From: CAVRZY01 sp963725415 | Lineage (GTDB): Bacteria > Acidobacteriota > Terriglobia > Bryobacterales > Bryobacteraceae | Direction of reading: 5' to 3' | DNA length: 18,699 nt | Assembly (NCBI GenBank): GCA_963725415.1 | Contig: CAVRZY010000310.1 | Coordinates: forward strand, 1-18,699 | In this document: positions 6,768 to 14,781 of the stretch, in pieces | Layout: each line of letters opens with the position of its first letter | How positions within the stretch are numbered: position 1 is the stretch's first letter | The notes under the pieces: model-generated | Told to the model about the DNA's origin: nothing | The model's database searches: none | What the model saw: the letters and a program-made list of their open reading frames with translations, nothing else | Program-made: the position numbers and the translations under genes

Positions 6768-8356
6768 TCAGCCGCGCGGCCTCTCCAACAGCGTGGCCAG
6801 CTCGTCCCGATACAACCGCTTCCAGCCGGCTTCCTCGAGCGCCGCCACCAGCGAGTAGTCGTTGGGGAGCAAGGCGTGCGTGAAGCCCACCGCCTGGAGT
6901 TGCTCCCGCCACCCTGGCCGGACTTGCATCAGCCGCACGTACCGCTTCATGTACTCGGCCCCGTAGAAATCGCTCCGGCCGTCGAAAAACACCTTGCGCT
7001 TTCCCTGGAAGCGGTAGATCAGGTAGCCCCCATACTTGTCCGGCGCCAGCAGCCGGATGCCTTGGGGAAGTTTTTCGATCGCCCCGGCCACCTTCACCGG
7101 GAATTGATCGGGTGGAAATCCGGTCCGGCCGCCACCGCAGGCGTCCTGATCCATAGCAGGGCCAGCAGCACCACCGCCAGCGCCACGGCCCGGCCATCCA
7201 GACCCGCATCCAGCCTCCGCAGCCCTTCCGAATAGTCTAGAAACCCATCCAGCCAACTTCGCAACCGGGGCCGCAGGTTCCGGCAGGCCCGCAGCCCTTC
7301 CGTGATGGCGCCGTTGGCCAGGGGTAAGCCCAGTAGCGCCACCAGCGGAAGGCCGCGCGCCGAGCGCAGCGCGATGACGATCAGCGCCGCCGACAACAAA
7401 AATTGCGCCAGCCTCTTCTGACCCAATGCCAATACCGCCCCTACTGCCGCGATGCCCAGCGCCAGCAGGATTTGTGTCGCCCCTTCGGCGTGGAAATTGA
7501 AACTCTGGAACTCCCCGATGCGCCCCAGCAGCTCCGAGTCCCCCAGATACCGGAACACGTGCAGATGGAGGTTCCAACCATAAGGGTTCAGCAGGCTGCC
7601 GCCCAGGGCACTGGCAGCAGCCAGCAGAAACCATCGGGCCTTCTCCCGCTCGGCCTGACTGTCCATCTCCCAGATCCACGGCCGCAGGAAATGCGCCCCC
7701 GCGTATAGCAACGCCAGCGCCGGAGCGAAAAGGAAGCTGGCGTGGAGGTTGGCCCATAGCGCCGTCCCCAGGGCCACCCACAGGCAGGAACGCCAGCGCC
7801 ACGAGACCCGCTCGGCGCACCACACCGCCCCCAGCACGAAAAGCCAGCTCAGAAGGTGCGGGCGTGCCAGCCAGTGCAGGTTGGCGGTCGATAGCATGGG
7901 AGCGGCCATCGCGCAGGCCAGCAAAAAGTTGCCTCCCACCGCCCAGTGCAGGCGAAACCACAGCCAGGTGCAGGCGGCGATGGCTGCGCCGTACAACATG
8001 GCTACCGCCGGCAGGCCCCCCACCCGGTGGACCCCCCCTATCAGCACGTCGGATCCCCATTCCCAGGCCAACCAGGGCTGTCCCGCACGGGTGAACGAAT
8101 AGGGATCGCTGTGAGGCAGGCTGCCGCTGGCCAAGATGCTTTCTCCAGTCCGGATGTGCCAGCCGCTGTCGGAATCGCGGAACAGCTTCTGAAGTCCGTT
8201 GAACAGGGTGAAACAGTACAGCAACGTGGCCAGGGCGGCGACCAGGCTCACATCGGGAACAAGCCAGGCAGCCGGCTTGGAGAGGCGTCCCACGCCGCCG
8301 CTTCGCTCGCCCCTGCCAGGTTTGGCCGGGCAGACCACATCCGCGGGAACTGGCAC
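6768..8356 (-). pseudogene. Polytopic membrane protein, GT-C glycosyltransferase-like; one frameshift
   Basis: The restored product is about 529 residues. It has many hydrophobic helices and an N-terminal motif DSDSGWHIRTGESILASGSLPHSDPYSFT...PWLAWEW, resembling GT-C-type membrane proteins of bacterial surface-glycan loci. The C-terminal soluble part is LLAPDKYGGYLIYRFQGKRKVFFDGRSDFYG. The frame carrying the helices runs from GTG at 8356 and ends at 7094, just after AAGPDFHPINSR. The frame that continues the family sequence (DQFPVKVAGAIEKLPQG) begins at about 7112. Adding one base in the GGG run at 7110-7112 joins them. Its place inside the Tad locus, between flp and cpaB, suggests a role in pilus or surface glycosylation, but that is inference. 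Whether the frameshift is real or an assembly error cannot be decided here. Confidence 0.7.
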
Positions 8357-8375
8357 ATCGACTCGTTTGAGACCT

Positions 8376-8561
8376 TTATTGCGCGGTTGTCCCGATGCTG
8401 CCCAAGTCGGTGGTAATGCTCGAATACAGGCTGGTGATCGCTTGGGACAACGTGTTGACCGTGCTGATGAGGGCCAGGCCCACCGCAGCGACGATTAGCG
8501 CGTACTCCACCAGGTCTTGTCCCTGCTCCTCCTTGAGGAGCCGTGTAAAGAAGTGTTTCAT
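8376..8561 (-). CDS. flp: Flp/Fap-type major pilin
   Basis: This 61-residue prepilin has a short basic leader (MKHFFTRLLKEEQ), then GQDLVEYALIVAAVGLALI. A prepilin peptidase would cut after the Gly at residue 14, exposing the Glu/Tyr-containing hydrophobic helix typical of Flp pilins. The mature subunit is about 47 residues and polymerises into the bundle-forming Tad pilus. The ATG at 8561 has a strong ribosome site (GGAG, about 6 bases upstream). It lies between the TPR lipoprotein gene and the membrane-protein gene, not next to cpaB as is more usual. Only one copy is seen in this window. Confidence 0.93.
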   Translation of the reverse strand: MKHFFTRLLKEEQGQDLVEYALIVAAVGLALISTVNTLSQAITSLYSSITTDLGSIGTTAQ

Positions 8562-8595
8562 GACTTACTCCAATGACTTTCCAATTGCCTGCCGC

Positions 8596-9576
8596 TCATC
8601 TGGACGCGGTCCTGACCGGCTGGGGTTGGGGGCGCTCTTCGATTCCCGCCAGCTCCCTCCACAGCGCAGCCAGAAAACGTTTCCAGGCCGGAGAACTCCG
8701 TCTGGAGGGGATGAACGCCGGCTGGCCGTCCAGTTCCGTGATCAACCTCAGGTTAGTGAGCGCCGCTGGGTGGTTTCGCTCATATCCGAGCGCGATTTCC
8801 AACTCCTTACGAGCTTCCCCGTAGCGCCCTTGCTCGATCAGCACCGCCGCCAGATTGTTGTGGGCGGTGGCGGGATCGCTGGCCGCCTGCCAGTGCCGAA
8901 CTGCCTCCGCCGGGCTTGACGCCAGCGCTAGTCCCAGGTTGTTTCGTGCGATGGCGGAATCCGGACGCAGCGCCAAGGCCCGCCGGAACTCCTCCGCCGC
9001 TTCGTTGTACTTCTTCTGCTGGAGCAGGTTGTACCCCAGGTTGTTGTGCAGATCGTCCCGGTTCGGCGCGAGAGCCAGCGCTGCCCGATGGTCTGCCTCT
9101 CCCTGCTCCCACTGTCCCAGCTCATCCCGCAGAATACCCAGCCAGGAAGAGAACTCCGGGGAGTTCTGGGGATATTTTGCCGAGAACTTCTCCAGCCCCC
9201 CAGCCGCCTCTACCCGCAGCCCCATCGAGCGCAGACACTTGGCCATCAGAATCTGGACTGGGCCGAAACCCGGCGCCCGGGCCGCCGCCAGCCGGTAGTG
9301 CTCCAGGGCCAGCTCCGGGCTGCCCACCTGCTGATAATGCCGCGCCAGCTCCAGCCGCAGCTCAATGTTGTCCGGCTCTGCCGCCACCCGCGCTTGCAGG
9401 GATCGGCCCAGGTAATCCCCCTCGCCGGCATAGTGGGCGTTGGCGATCTGCCTCTCGAAGGTGGTGAGCATGGCGCTGGGAGGAGCGACGGAGGCGGGCT
9501 TCCGAATGTTGCCCAGGCGCTGCTGCGTGCAAGAAACGATGCACAGGAGAAAAACGGGGACAGGCACCAGTTTCAT
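8596..9576 (-). CDS. TPR lipoprotein, TadD-like
   Basis: This 326-residue protein starts MKLVPVPVFLLCIVSCTQQ, a lipoprotein signal with the acylated Cys at residue 16. Tetratricopeptide repeats follow; the clearest is NRDDLHNNLGYNLLQQKKYNEAAEEFRRALALRPDSAIARNNLG, with others on both sides (ELRLELARHYQQVGSPELALEHYRLA; ATAHNNLAAVLIEQGRYGEARKELEIAL). TPR lipoproteins (TadD) act as assembly factors in Tad systems, and the location just upstream of flp supports this role. The start is open to question. ATG 9576 gives the clean lipoprotein signal, whereas ATG 9660 overlaps the DUF192 stop as ATGA but adds 28 residues encoded by the REP-like repeat at 9547-9643. I prefer 9576. Confidence 0.8.
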   Translation of the reverse strand: MKLVPVPVFLLCIVSCTQQRLGNIRKPASVAPPSAMLTTFERQIANAHYAGEGDYLGRSLQARVAAEPDNIELRLELARHYQQVGSPELALEHYRLAAARAPGFGPVQILMAKCLRSMGLRVEAAGGLEKFSAKYPQNSPEFSSWLGILRDELGQWEQGEADHRAALALAPNRDDLHNNLGYNLLQQKKYNEAAEEFRRALALRPDSAIARNNLGLALASSPAEAVRHWQAASDPATAHNNLAAVLIEQGRYGEARKELEIALGYERNHPAALTNLRLITELDGQPAFIPSRRSSPAWKRFLAALWRELAGIEERPQPQPVRTASR

Positions 9577-9643
9577 CCACAAGACAGCGCCCGTTCCCAT
9601 CCCACTCCGGCGAAGAAATTGGCGGCCTGTCCCCGTTTTTCTC
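9547..9643. repeat. REP-like inverted repeat spanning a start codon and signal peptide
   Basis: Perfect 19-base arms GAGAAAAACGGGGACAGGC (9547-9565) and GCCTGTCCCCGTTTTTCTC (9625-9643) flank 59 bases. The left arm is coding: on the minus strand it encodes the PVPVFL part of the lipoprotein signal peptide that starts at 9576. The right arm lies upstream of that start. The GGGGACAG/CTGTCCCC pair resembles the GGGTACAG/CAGTCCCC cores of the repeats at 6644-6707 and 17103-17324. Confidence 0.88.
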
Positions 9644-9656
9644 ACCATCTCCGTTC

Positions 9657-10007
9657 TCATAGCGCCTTCTCGAACTGTAACTGGTCGCCCGCCACGGTCT
9701 GGGTGGCCTCGCTCGCCCCGGCCGGCAGTTCCAACACCGAATGCGCCCTCAGGCAAACGGCCAGCCTGCCGGGCCTCATCTCTTTTCGTATCTTCATCAC
9801 TTTTCGGCTACGGTCAAGGAACAGCACGTCGATGGCGAATCTCATCCCAATGGTGTGGATAGCCTCGCAGGGGCTAATCCATAGGCCCTGGCCCGCTGCC
9901 AGACTATCGCGTTTCAACAACCCCCTGCGCCTTTTCCTGCTGGTGTCGGCCACCTCAACCGCTTCCGCCAGAACAGTATTCCGCGTCGCGTTCCGGATGC
10001 GGACCAT
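9657..10007 (-). CDS. DUF192 family protein
   Basis: This 116-residue protein shows the DUF192 pattern: RRRGLLKRDSLAAGQGLWISPCEAIHTIGMRFAIDVLFLDRSRKVMKIRKEMRPGR, then VLELPAGASEATQTVAGDQLQF. The family is small and its biochemical role is not established. Some members are secreted, but this one has no signal peptide from the start used here. The ATG at 10007 has a ribosome site (AAGGA, about 7 bases upstream). It is the first minus-strand gene of the pilus cluster and ends in an ATGA that overlaps an alternative start of the TPR gene. DUF192 genes near Tad clusters have been seen elsewhere, to my knowledge without a proven link. Confidence 0.88.
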   Translation of the reverse strand: MVRIRNATRNTVLAEAVEVADTSRKRRRGLLKRDSLAAGQGLWISPCEAIHTIGMRFAIDVLFLDRSRKVMKIRKEMRPGRLAVCLRAHSVLELPAGASEATQTVAGDQLQFEKAL

Positions 10008-10098
10008 CAGCAAGTCCTTATAACACAAAAACCAATCGCTTGTTGCGGTGCGGGGAGAAACTTCCGCCTGGGCCTCGGGTTTAGTTACTCTATATACG
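10008..10098. promoter_or_regulatory. Divergent intergenic region, probable promoters for both sides
   Basis: These 91 bases separate the DUF192-led pilus cluster (minus) from the beta-propeller gene (plus), so promoters for both must lie here or within the coding ends. TATATA at 10091-10096 lies only a few bases from the plus-strand ATG at 10099, too close for a normal leadered promoter. No convincing -35/-10 pair was identified. Confidence 0.4.
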
Positions 10099-13011
10099 AT
10101 GTCCACAGTTGAATTGCGTCTGCTTCGCGGTTGCGGCGCCCTGGGCCTGCTGACCCTCCTGGGCTGGCAGGCCGCCTACGCCCAGTCGCTGGGAGCCACC
10201 TTCGGCGAGGTTATCCGCCTGAGCGGGACCCCCTCGGACATTGTCCTGGATGAATCCCGCACCCGGCTCTACCTGGTCAACACCAATGCCAACCGTGTGG
10301 ACATTTACGATTACAGGGCCAAGGCCCTGGCGGGCTCGATTCCGGTGGGGAACACCCCTCTGGCCGCGGCCATGTCCATGGACAACGCCTGGCTGTATGT
10401 GACTAACAACGGGAGTGCCACGCTGAGCGTAATCGACCTGGGCAGCAACAGCGTGGTCCAGACGGTGACCCTGGCGGCCCGCCCGGAAGGAGTGGCGGTG
10501 GGTAACGACGGTCGCGTGCTGATCACCACCCAGGGCACGGGCTCCGGCAACCAGTTCAACACCTTGCTGCTTTTTGACCGTACCCAGCAGCTCTCCATGC
10601 AGGTCCAGCCGGTCCAGGTCCCGCCTCCCCCGCCCACGCCGACGCCTTTGCCTTCCGTGATGGCCGGCCGCCCCTTTACCACCTTCCGCGGCAAGCTCGC
10701 TACCACCCCGGACGGCCAGTTCATCATTGGCATGTCGGTCTGGAACAACTTCAATAGTACGTACCTGTTCCTTTACGAGGTGATCTCTGGAACCGTTCTG
10801 AAGACCCGCTCGGTCAGCGGTCAGTCCACAGTCATATCGATGGCCCCCGACGGATCCCGATTCATGGCTGGTTTCACCCTGTACGACACTGCCACTCTCA
10901 ACGTGATCGGCCAGCAGAATGCCGCCAATGCCCCTTTCCCCATGTACACCGCCACGGGGCAGAGTTCCACCTTCAACGCGGTTCAGAACATCGGGGGAAG
11001 CGCCTTTTCTGCGGATAGCGAAACCCTGTACTCGGCCTTCAACGTAGCCGTGTTCTCTCTGCCGGCGCCCCGCCCCCAGTCCTCTACGCTGCTGATCTCC
11101 AACTCTCGAAACCTGTTCATCCGGCTGGGTATCAAGATGCCGGAAAGCATCATCGCCAAGATGGTGGTCACCTCCGACGGTGCGCAGGCCTGGGGCCTGT
11201 CGGAGTCCGGCCTGCTGTACCTGCCCCTTTCCAGACTCTATGACTATCCCATCCTGGCGCCCGAGACCACCCAGGTCTTCTTGGCCGTGGATCAGTGCAA
11301 CCAGGGTCTGGCCCAGGGAACCTTGCGGATCAACAACCTGGGCAAGGGGAAGCTGACCTTCTCGGTCCCAGCTCTGGGGAATTCCGTGATTGCTCAGGCC
11401 TCCAGCGGGCTCGCTCCCGCCACCATCACCTTCACCATGGAGCCGGGCAGGTTCAACATTTCCCGCCAGCCTGGCACCAACCTCTGGAGTGGGAACAGCG
11501 GCTCGCCGCTCCAGGTCAACCTGGTCTCCCTGGAAGCCATCAATATCCCCAACACCATCCGGCTGTACATGAACTACCGCCAGTCGGATCAGCGCGGAGT
11601 CATCTACCCCGTGCCCACCGTGCCCAATAGCAACACTGAGGGATTACAGGACCTGGTCTTGGATGAGCCCCGGGGAGTCCTTTATGTGACCAACTCCGGT
11701 TTCAACCAGATCGAGCTTTTCGACATCAAGAAGCAGAAGTTCCTGGATCCCATCGAGGTCGGCCAACTCCCCCATCAGATGGCCATGAGCCTGGACGGCT
11801 CCAGCCTCTACGTGGGAAACACCGGAGGCGAGTCCATCGACATTGTGGATCTAGACCAGCGCAAGGTGGTTGGCCAAGTCGAGTTTCCGCCCATTCCGCG
11901 GAATGCCACCGCGGCCCTAATCTCGCCGCGCACCTTGGCCATGGGCCTGTCCGGACTCCAGGTCATCATGTCCAACGGAGGCCAGTGGAAGCTGGTTGGC
12001 GACCTGGCTGTGCCGCGGCCCGACAACCCCAACATCTTTAGCTCCGGCGCCAATCTGAGCTCGCCGCAGCAGATGATCGCCAGTCCCGGCGGCGAGTACA
12101 TCCTCACCCTGAATGGCGGCGGAGTCGTCTATCTCTACGACGCGCTTATTGACACCTACACCATCTCGCGCCAGGTCTACACCCCTAGCCAGCCCATCAT
12201 CAGCTACTACGGCCCCCTGGCGGCTGCTCCCGGAGGCGCTTACAACCTGGCGAACGGCCTCATCATGAGTTCGGCGCTGGCCGTCATTGGAGGCGCCGAA
12301 CGCCCCGGGCAGATCGTCTCTGGTCCGGCGCCGGCGCCCGGCCTGCCGGCCACCCAGACCATTGTGAGCGCTGGCCAGCGGAATGTGGCCTCCCTGTTCG
12401 CGGTGGATGAAAACACCTTTGTACGCCTGACCACCGCGGTCCGGCAGAATGCCACCGCCGCCACCAGTGATGATGTCCGCCCCACCTTGGAGGCGGTGGA
12501 CATCCGCACGGGCGCGGAGTCCCTGGTCGGTGTGGCGGCCGAAAACCCCACCGTCAGCGTGTTCGGGCAGAGCCGCGCCAACATCCCGCCCCGCCAGCTT
12601 GTGGTCGATTCCGCCGGCAACGCCTACGCCATCACCCTGTCGGGCCTGAGCGTCATTCCGCTGACCCCCTCCGGCTCCGGCTCCCGCCCCCAGATCACAG
12701 GCGGCTCCCGGGGCATCGTCAACTCCACCGACGGGACCCCGAATTTCCGTCCTGGTTCCTTCATTACCGTGAACGGCACCAATCTGGCCTTCGCTGCCAG
12801 CGCCGATCAGATCCCCCTTCCCAGCGTGCTGGGCGGCTCTTGCGTCACTTTCAGCGATGTCCCCATCCGCCTGATGCAAACCTCTGCCCGCCAAGTTTCC
12901 GGCCAGTTGCCCGAAGACCTCCGCCCGGGCATCTACGTAGCGCAGGTCCGCTCCCTGGCCACCGCCCAGACCAGCGACCCGGTCGTGGTCACGGTCCAAA
13001 AGCCTCAGTAG
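10099..13011 (+). CDS. Secreted double beta-propeller protein with TIGR03437-like C-terminal domain
   Basis: This 970-residue protein has a signal peptide (MSTVELRLLRGCGALGLLTLLGWQAAYAQ, probable cut after AYA at residue 28). A first YVTN-type propeller (about 30-390) shows repeats such as GTPSDIVLDESRTRLYLVNTNANRVDIYD and AMSMDNAWLYVTNNGSATLSVIDL, interrupted by a proline-rich loop (PPPPPTPTPLP, about 172-184). A beta-sandwich-like middle (about 395-510) looks like a BACON-type domain. A second propeller (about 520-850) starts LQDLVLDEPRGVLYVTNSGFNQIELFD. The last ~100 residues (NFRPGSFITVNGTNLAFAAS...PGIYVAQVRSLATAQTSDPVVVTV) match the C-terminal domain abundant in Solibacter-type Acidobacteria. 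It is probably exported, with an unknown ligand. ATG 10099 was chosen because it opens the signal peptide; the GTG at 10048 adds 17 residues with no support. Confidence 0.85.
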   Translation: MSTVELRLLRGCGALGLLTLLGWQAAYAQSLGATFGEVIRLSGTPSDIVLDESRTRLYLVNTNANRVDIYDYRAKALAGSIPVGNTPLAAAMSMDNAWLYVTNNGSATLSVIDLGSNSVVQTVTLAARPEGVAVGNDGRVLITTQGTGSGNQFNTLLLFDRTQQLSMQVQPVQVPPPPPTPTPLPSVMAGRPFTTFRGKLATTPDGQFIIGMSVWNNFNSTYLFLYEVISGTVLKTRSVSGQSTVISMAPDGSRFMAGFTLYDTATLNVIGQQNAANAPFPMYTATGQSSTFNAVQNIGGSAFSADSETLYSAFNVAVFSLPAPRPQSSTLLISNSRNLFIRLGIKMPESIIAKMVVTSDGAQAWGLSESGLLYLPLSRLYDYPILAPETTQVFLAVDQCNQGLAQGTLRINNLGKGKLTFSVPALGNSVIAQASSGLAPATITFTMEPGRFNISRQPGTNLWSGNSGSPLQVNLVSLEAINIPNTIRLYMNYRQSDQRGVIYPVPTVPNSNTEGLQDLVLDEPRGVLYVTNSGFNQIELFDIKKQKFLDPIEVGQLPHQMAMSLDGSSLYVGNTGGESIDIVDLDQRKVVGQVEFPPIPRNATAALISPRTLAMGLSGLQVIMSNGGQWKLVGDLAVPRPDNPNIFSSGANLSSPQQMIASPGGEYILTLNGGGVVYLYDALIDTYTISRQVYTPSQPIISYYGPLAAAPGGAYNLANGLIMSSALAVIGGAERPGQIVSGPAPAPGLPATQTIVSAGQRNVASLFAVDENTFVRLTTAVRQNATAATSDDVRPTLEAVDIRTGAESLVGVAAENPTVSVFGQSRANIPPRQLVVDSAGNAYAITLSGLSVIPLTPSGSGSRPQITGGSRGIVNSTDGTPNFRPGSFITVNGTNLAFAASADQIPLPSVLGGSCVTFSDVPIRLMQTSARQVSGQLPEDLRPGIYVAQVRSLATAQTSDPVVVTVQKPQ

Positions 13012-13043
13012 CCCCCAGTCGCTGCCTGTGCTACCCTTTTTCC

Positions 13044-13910
13044 GTGAACACCAGTGACCTGCGTCGCCGTGAATTCCTGAAGACCGGGCTTCTGGCCGGG
13101 GGATGCCTCCCTGCCTGCGCCGCCAAGTCCGGCATCCGCCGCGCCACCGACGTGGTCGAGTTGGGCCCCGACAAAGTCAAGCTTTCCCGCCTAGCCATGG
13201 GAACCGGCACCCGGGGCTACGCCAAGAGTTCCAATCAGACGCGGAAGCTCGGTCTCCAGGGCCTGGCCGACCTGCTGCGCTTCGGCTACGACAGCGGCCT
13301 CATCTTTTGGGATTCTGCCGACGGCTATGGCAGCCATCCCCATGTCAAGGAAGCGCTGAAGACTGTCGCCCGGGAGAAGGTCACTATCCTGACCAAGACT
13401 CGCGCTCGCACGGCCGAGGAAATGCGCGCGGATCTCGACCGCTTCCGCCAGGAAATTGGCACCGACTACCTGGATATCGTCCTGCTGCACGCCATGATGC
13501 AGGCTGACTGGCCCGAGCCGCGCAAGGGCGCTATGGAAGTTCTCTCCGAGGCCCGCCAGAAGGGCATCGTCCGCACCCACGGCGTTTCCTGCCACTCTCT
13601 CGAAGCGCTGAAGACCATCGCCAAAACCCCCTGGGCTCGCGCCAACCTGATCCGCATCAACGCCGCTGGAGTGCTCATGGACGCAGATCCAAAATCGGTG
13701 ATTCCAGTGATGCGCGGGATGAAGGCTAACGGCCAGGGTGTCATCGGCATGAAGATCCTAGGGGAAGGTCAATTGCGCGACCGCGTGGATGAGATGCTGC
13801 GGTTCGCCCTCTCGCTGGACTGCCTGGATTGCTTTACCATTGGCGTCGAGTCCCGTCAGGAAGTGGCCGACCTGATCAAGCGCATTCCGGGCGCCTCCCA
13901 GGCTGCCTGA
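13044..13910 (+). CDS. Tat-signal aldo/keto reductase
   Basis: This 288-residue protein starts at GTG 13044 with a twin-arginine leader (RRREFLKTGLLAGGCLPACAAKSG), so it is probably exported folded with its cofactor; the cysteines at 21 and 25 might also allow lipid anchoring. The body is a TIM-barrel AKR. The expected catalytic tetrad is visible as D90 and Y95 (FWDSADGYGSHP), K118 (ILTKTRAR) and H149 (DIVLLHAM), and the C-terminal helix segment DCFTIGVESRQEVADLI is typical. AKRs reduce carbonyls with NADPH; the substrate is unknown. Tat-tagged AKRs are frequent in Acidobacteria and Planctomycetes. The gene starts 32 bases after the propeller gene on the same strand and may be cotranscribed with it. 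No clear ribosome site is seen. Confidence 0.87.
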   Translation: MNTSDLRRREFLKTGLLAGGCLPACAAKSGIRRATDVVELGPDKVKLSRLAMGTGTRGYAKSSNQTRKLGLQGLADLLRFGYDSGLIFWDSADGYGSHPHVKEALKTVAREKVTILTKTRARTAEEMRADLDRFRQEIGTDYLDIVLLHAMMQADWPEPRKGAMEVLSEARQKGIVRTHGVSCHSLEALKTIAKTPWARANLIRINAAGVLMDADPKSVIPVMRGMKANGQGVIGMKILGEGQLRDRVDEMLRFALSLDCLDCFTIGVESRQEVADLIKRIPGASQAA

Positions 13911-13915
13911 TCTGA

Positions 13916-14413
13916 TTACCAGCGCGGCCAGCGCTGCCCACCCGGACGCGGTCCTGTCGGCCACCCCGGACGCGGGACGCGCGGCCCCACCCGGTGGTCG
14001 CGGCTGCGTGGCTCGTTTCCCACGCCCAGTTGCTTCAGCCTCCGCAGATCCTCCAGCACCGCCTCGCGGTCTTCCCGCCGCATCCCTGCCTTCTGGCATA
14101 CCTTGCGAATGTCGTCGAAGGCTTTGCGAAGTTCCTTGGCATTGCTCGGATACCCCTGCCGTCGGGCCTCCAGGTCCTCGCGCACCCGCTCCCGAGCCTG
14201 TTCGAGCTTCTGCTTGTCCTTCTCGGACAGTTTTGCCGCGCTCGCGATGGCCCGGGCAACATCCCCGTCGAGTTGCTGCAACAACGCCCGGCGGTTGGTT
14301 TTCCGCGCCGACTGGGAGGCCTCCGGCTCCGGGCTCTGAACTTGCCCGGCCGCCGCCAACCCGAACACCCCAACCAATGCAAGTCTCACTACCAGGCTCA
14401 CCGGCCGCTTCAT
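13916..14413 (-). CDS. Secreted charged hypothetical protein
   Basis: This 165-residue protein is of no family I recognise. It has a signal peptide (MKRPVSLVVRLALVGVFGLAAAGQVQ). The charged helical middle (about 35-130) is rich in Lys, Arg, Glu and Asp, with likely coiled-coil character (KLSEKDKQKLEQARERVREDLEARRQGYP...REDREAVLEDLRRLKQLG). The tail is Pro/Gly/Arg-rich (PRPGWPTGPRPGGQRWPRW), which may bind surface or nucleic acid polymers, though that is a guess. The ATG at 14413 has AGGGG about 8 bases upstream. It is convergent with the AKR gene, the two stops being 5 bases apart, and no terminator hairpin is seen between them. Confidence 0.72.
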   Translation of the reverse strand: MKRPVSLVVRLALVGVFGLAAAGQVQSPEPEASQSARKTNRRALLQQLDGDVARAIASAAKLSEKDKQKLEQARERVREDLEARRQGYPSNAKELRKAFDDIRKVCQKAGMRREDREAVLEDLRRLKQLGVGNEPRSRDHRVGPRVPRPGWPTGPRPGGQRWPRW

Positions 14414-14509
14414 CGAGATAACCCCTTCTCCCGTTATAACGCGGCGGCGGTCGCGGAAGTTGCGGCTTCCGGCAACCCGCAGCGCCTCCTTGTTATGATT
14501 GAAAAACTC

Positions 14510-14781
14510 ATGCGCAGAGAGCCGAGTTCTTTCAAGACCAGGAACTCGTTCTGCTGTACATTGCCAAGCGCCTGCGCGACGCTCTGAGACTGGAATCCTT
14601 GCTGACCGCCGCCGGCCTGGACTACCTGGTCGAAACCGACCGCTACCAGGGGGGCGTCATCTTCCGCTCGGAGCGCGTGGGGGCCTTTTTCTATGTCCTG
14701 CCCGGGGCCGCCGAAGCAGCCCGGCAACTCCTCCGGAAGAACGGCTATCGTACCCTCGACCAGCCCGGCCTCGCCGGCTAA
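14510..14781 (+). pseudogene. Small conserved-looking protein, probable 5' frameshift
   Basis: The frame ending at 14781 can be read back to 14503 as EFFQDQELVLLYIAKRLRDALRLESLLTAAGLDYLVETDRYQGGVIFRSERVGAFFYVLPGAAEAARQLLRKNGY. This is a compact soluble alpha/beta protein of about 85 residues. This frame has no ATG or GTG start. TTG at 14599 would begin in the middle of the helix. ATG 14510 lies one frame away, and one base added around 14519-14525 would join it to the rest (MRRE...EFFQDQ). The protein resembles short hypothetical proteins I recall from Acidobacteria, possibly related to putative signal-transducing DUF2007-like proteins, but I cannot name the family firmly. The stop overlaps the end of galT, which is convergent. 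Confidence 0.5.

Noticed and set aside
11917..12999. Minus-strand open frame of 360 codons opposite the propeller gene
   Set aside because: Gly/Asp/Arg-rich shadow with no motifs, while the plus strand carries a coherent domain series.
14599..14781. Complete 60-residue gene starting at TTG 14599
   Set aside because: A protein-like sequence continues in frame upstream to about 14524, so the TTG is internal and the 5' end is better explained by a frameshift.
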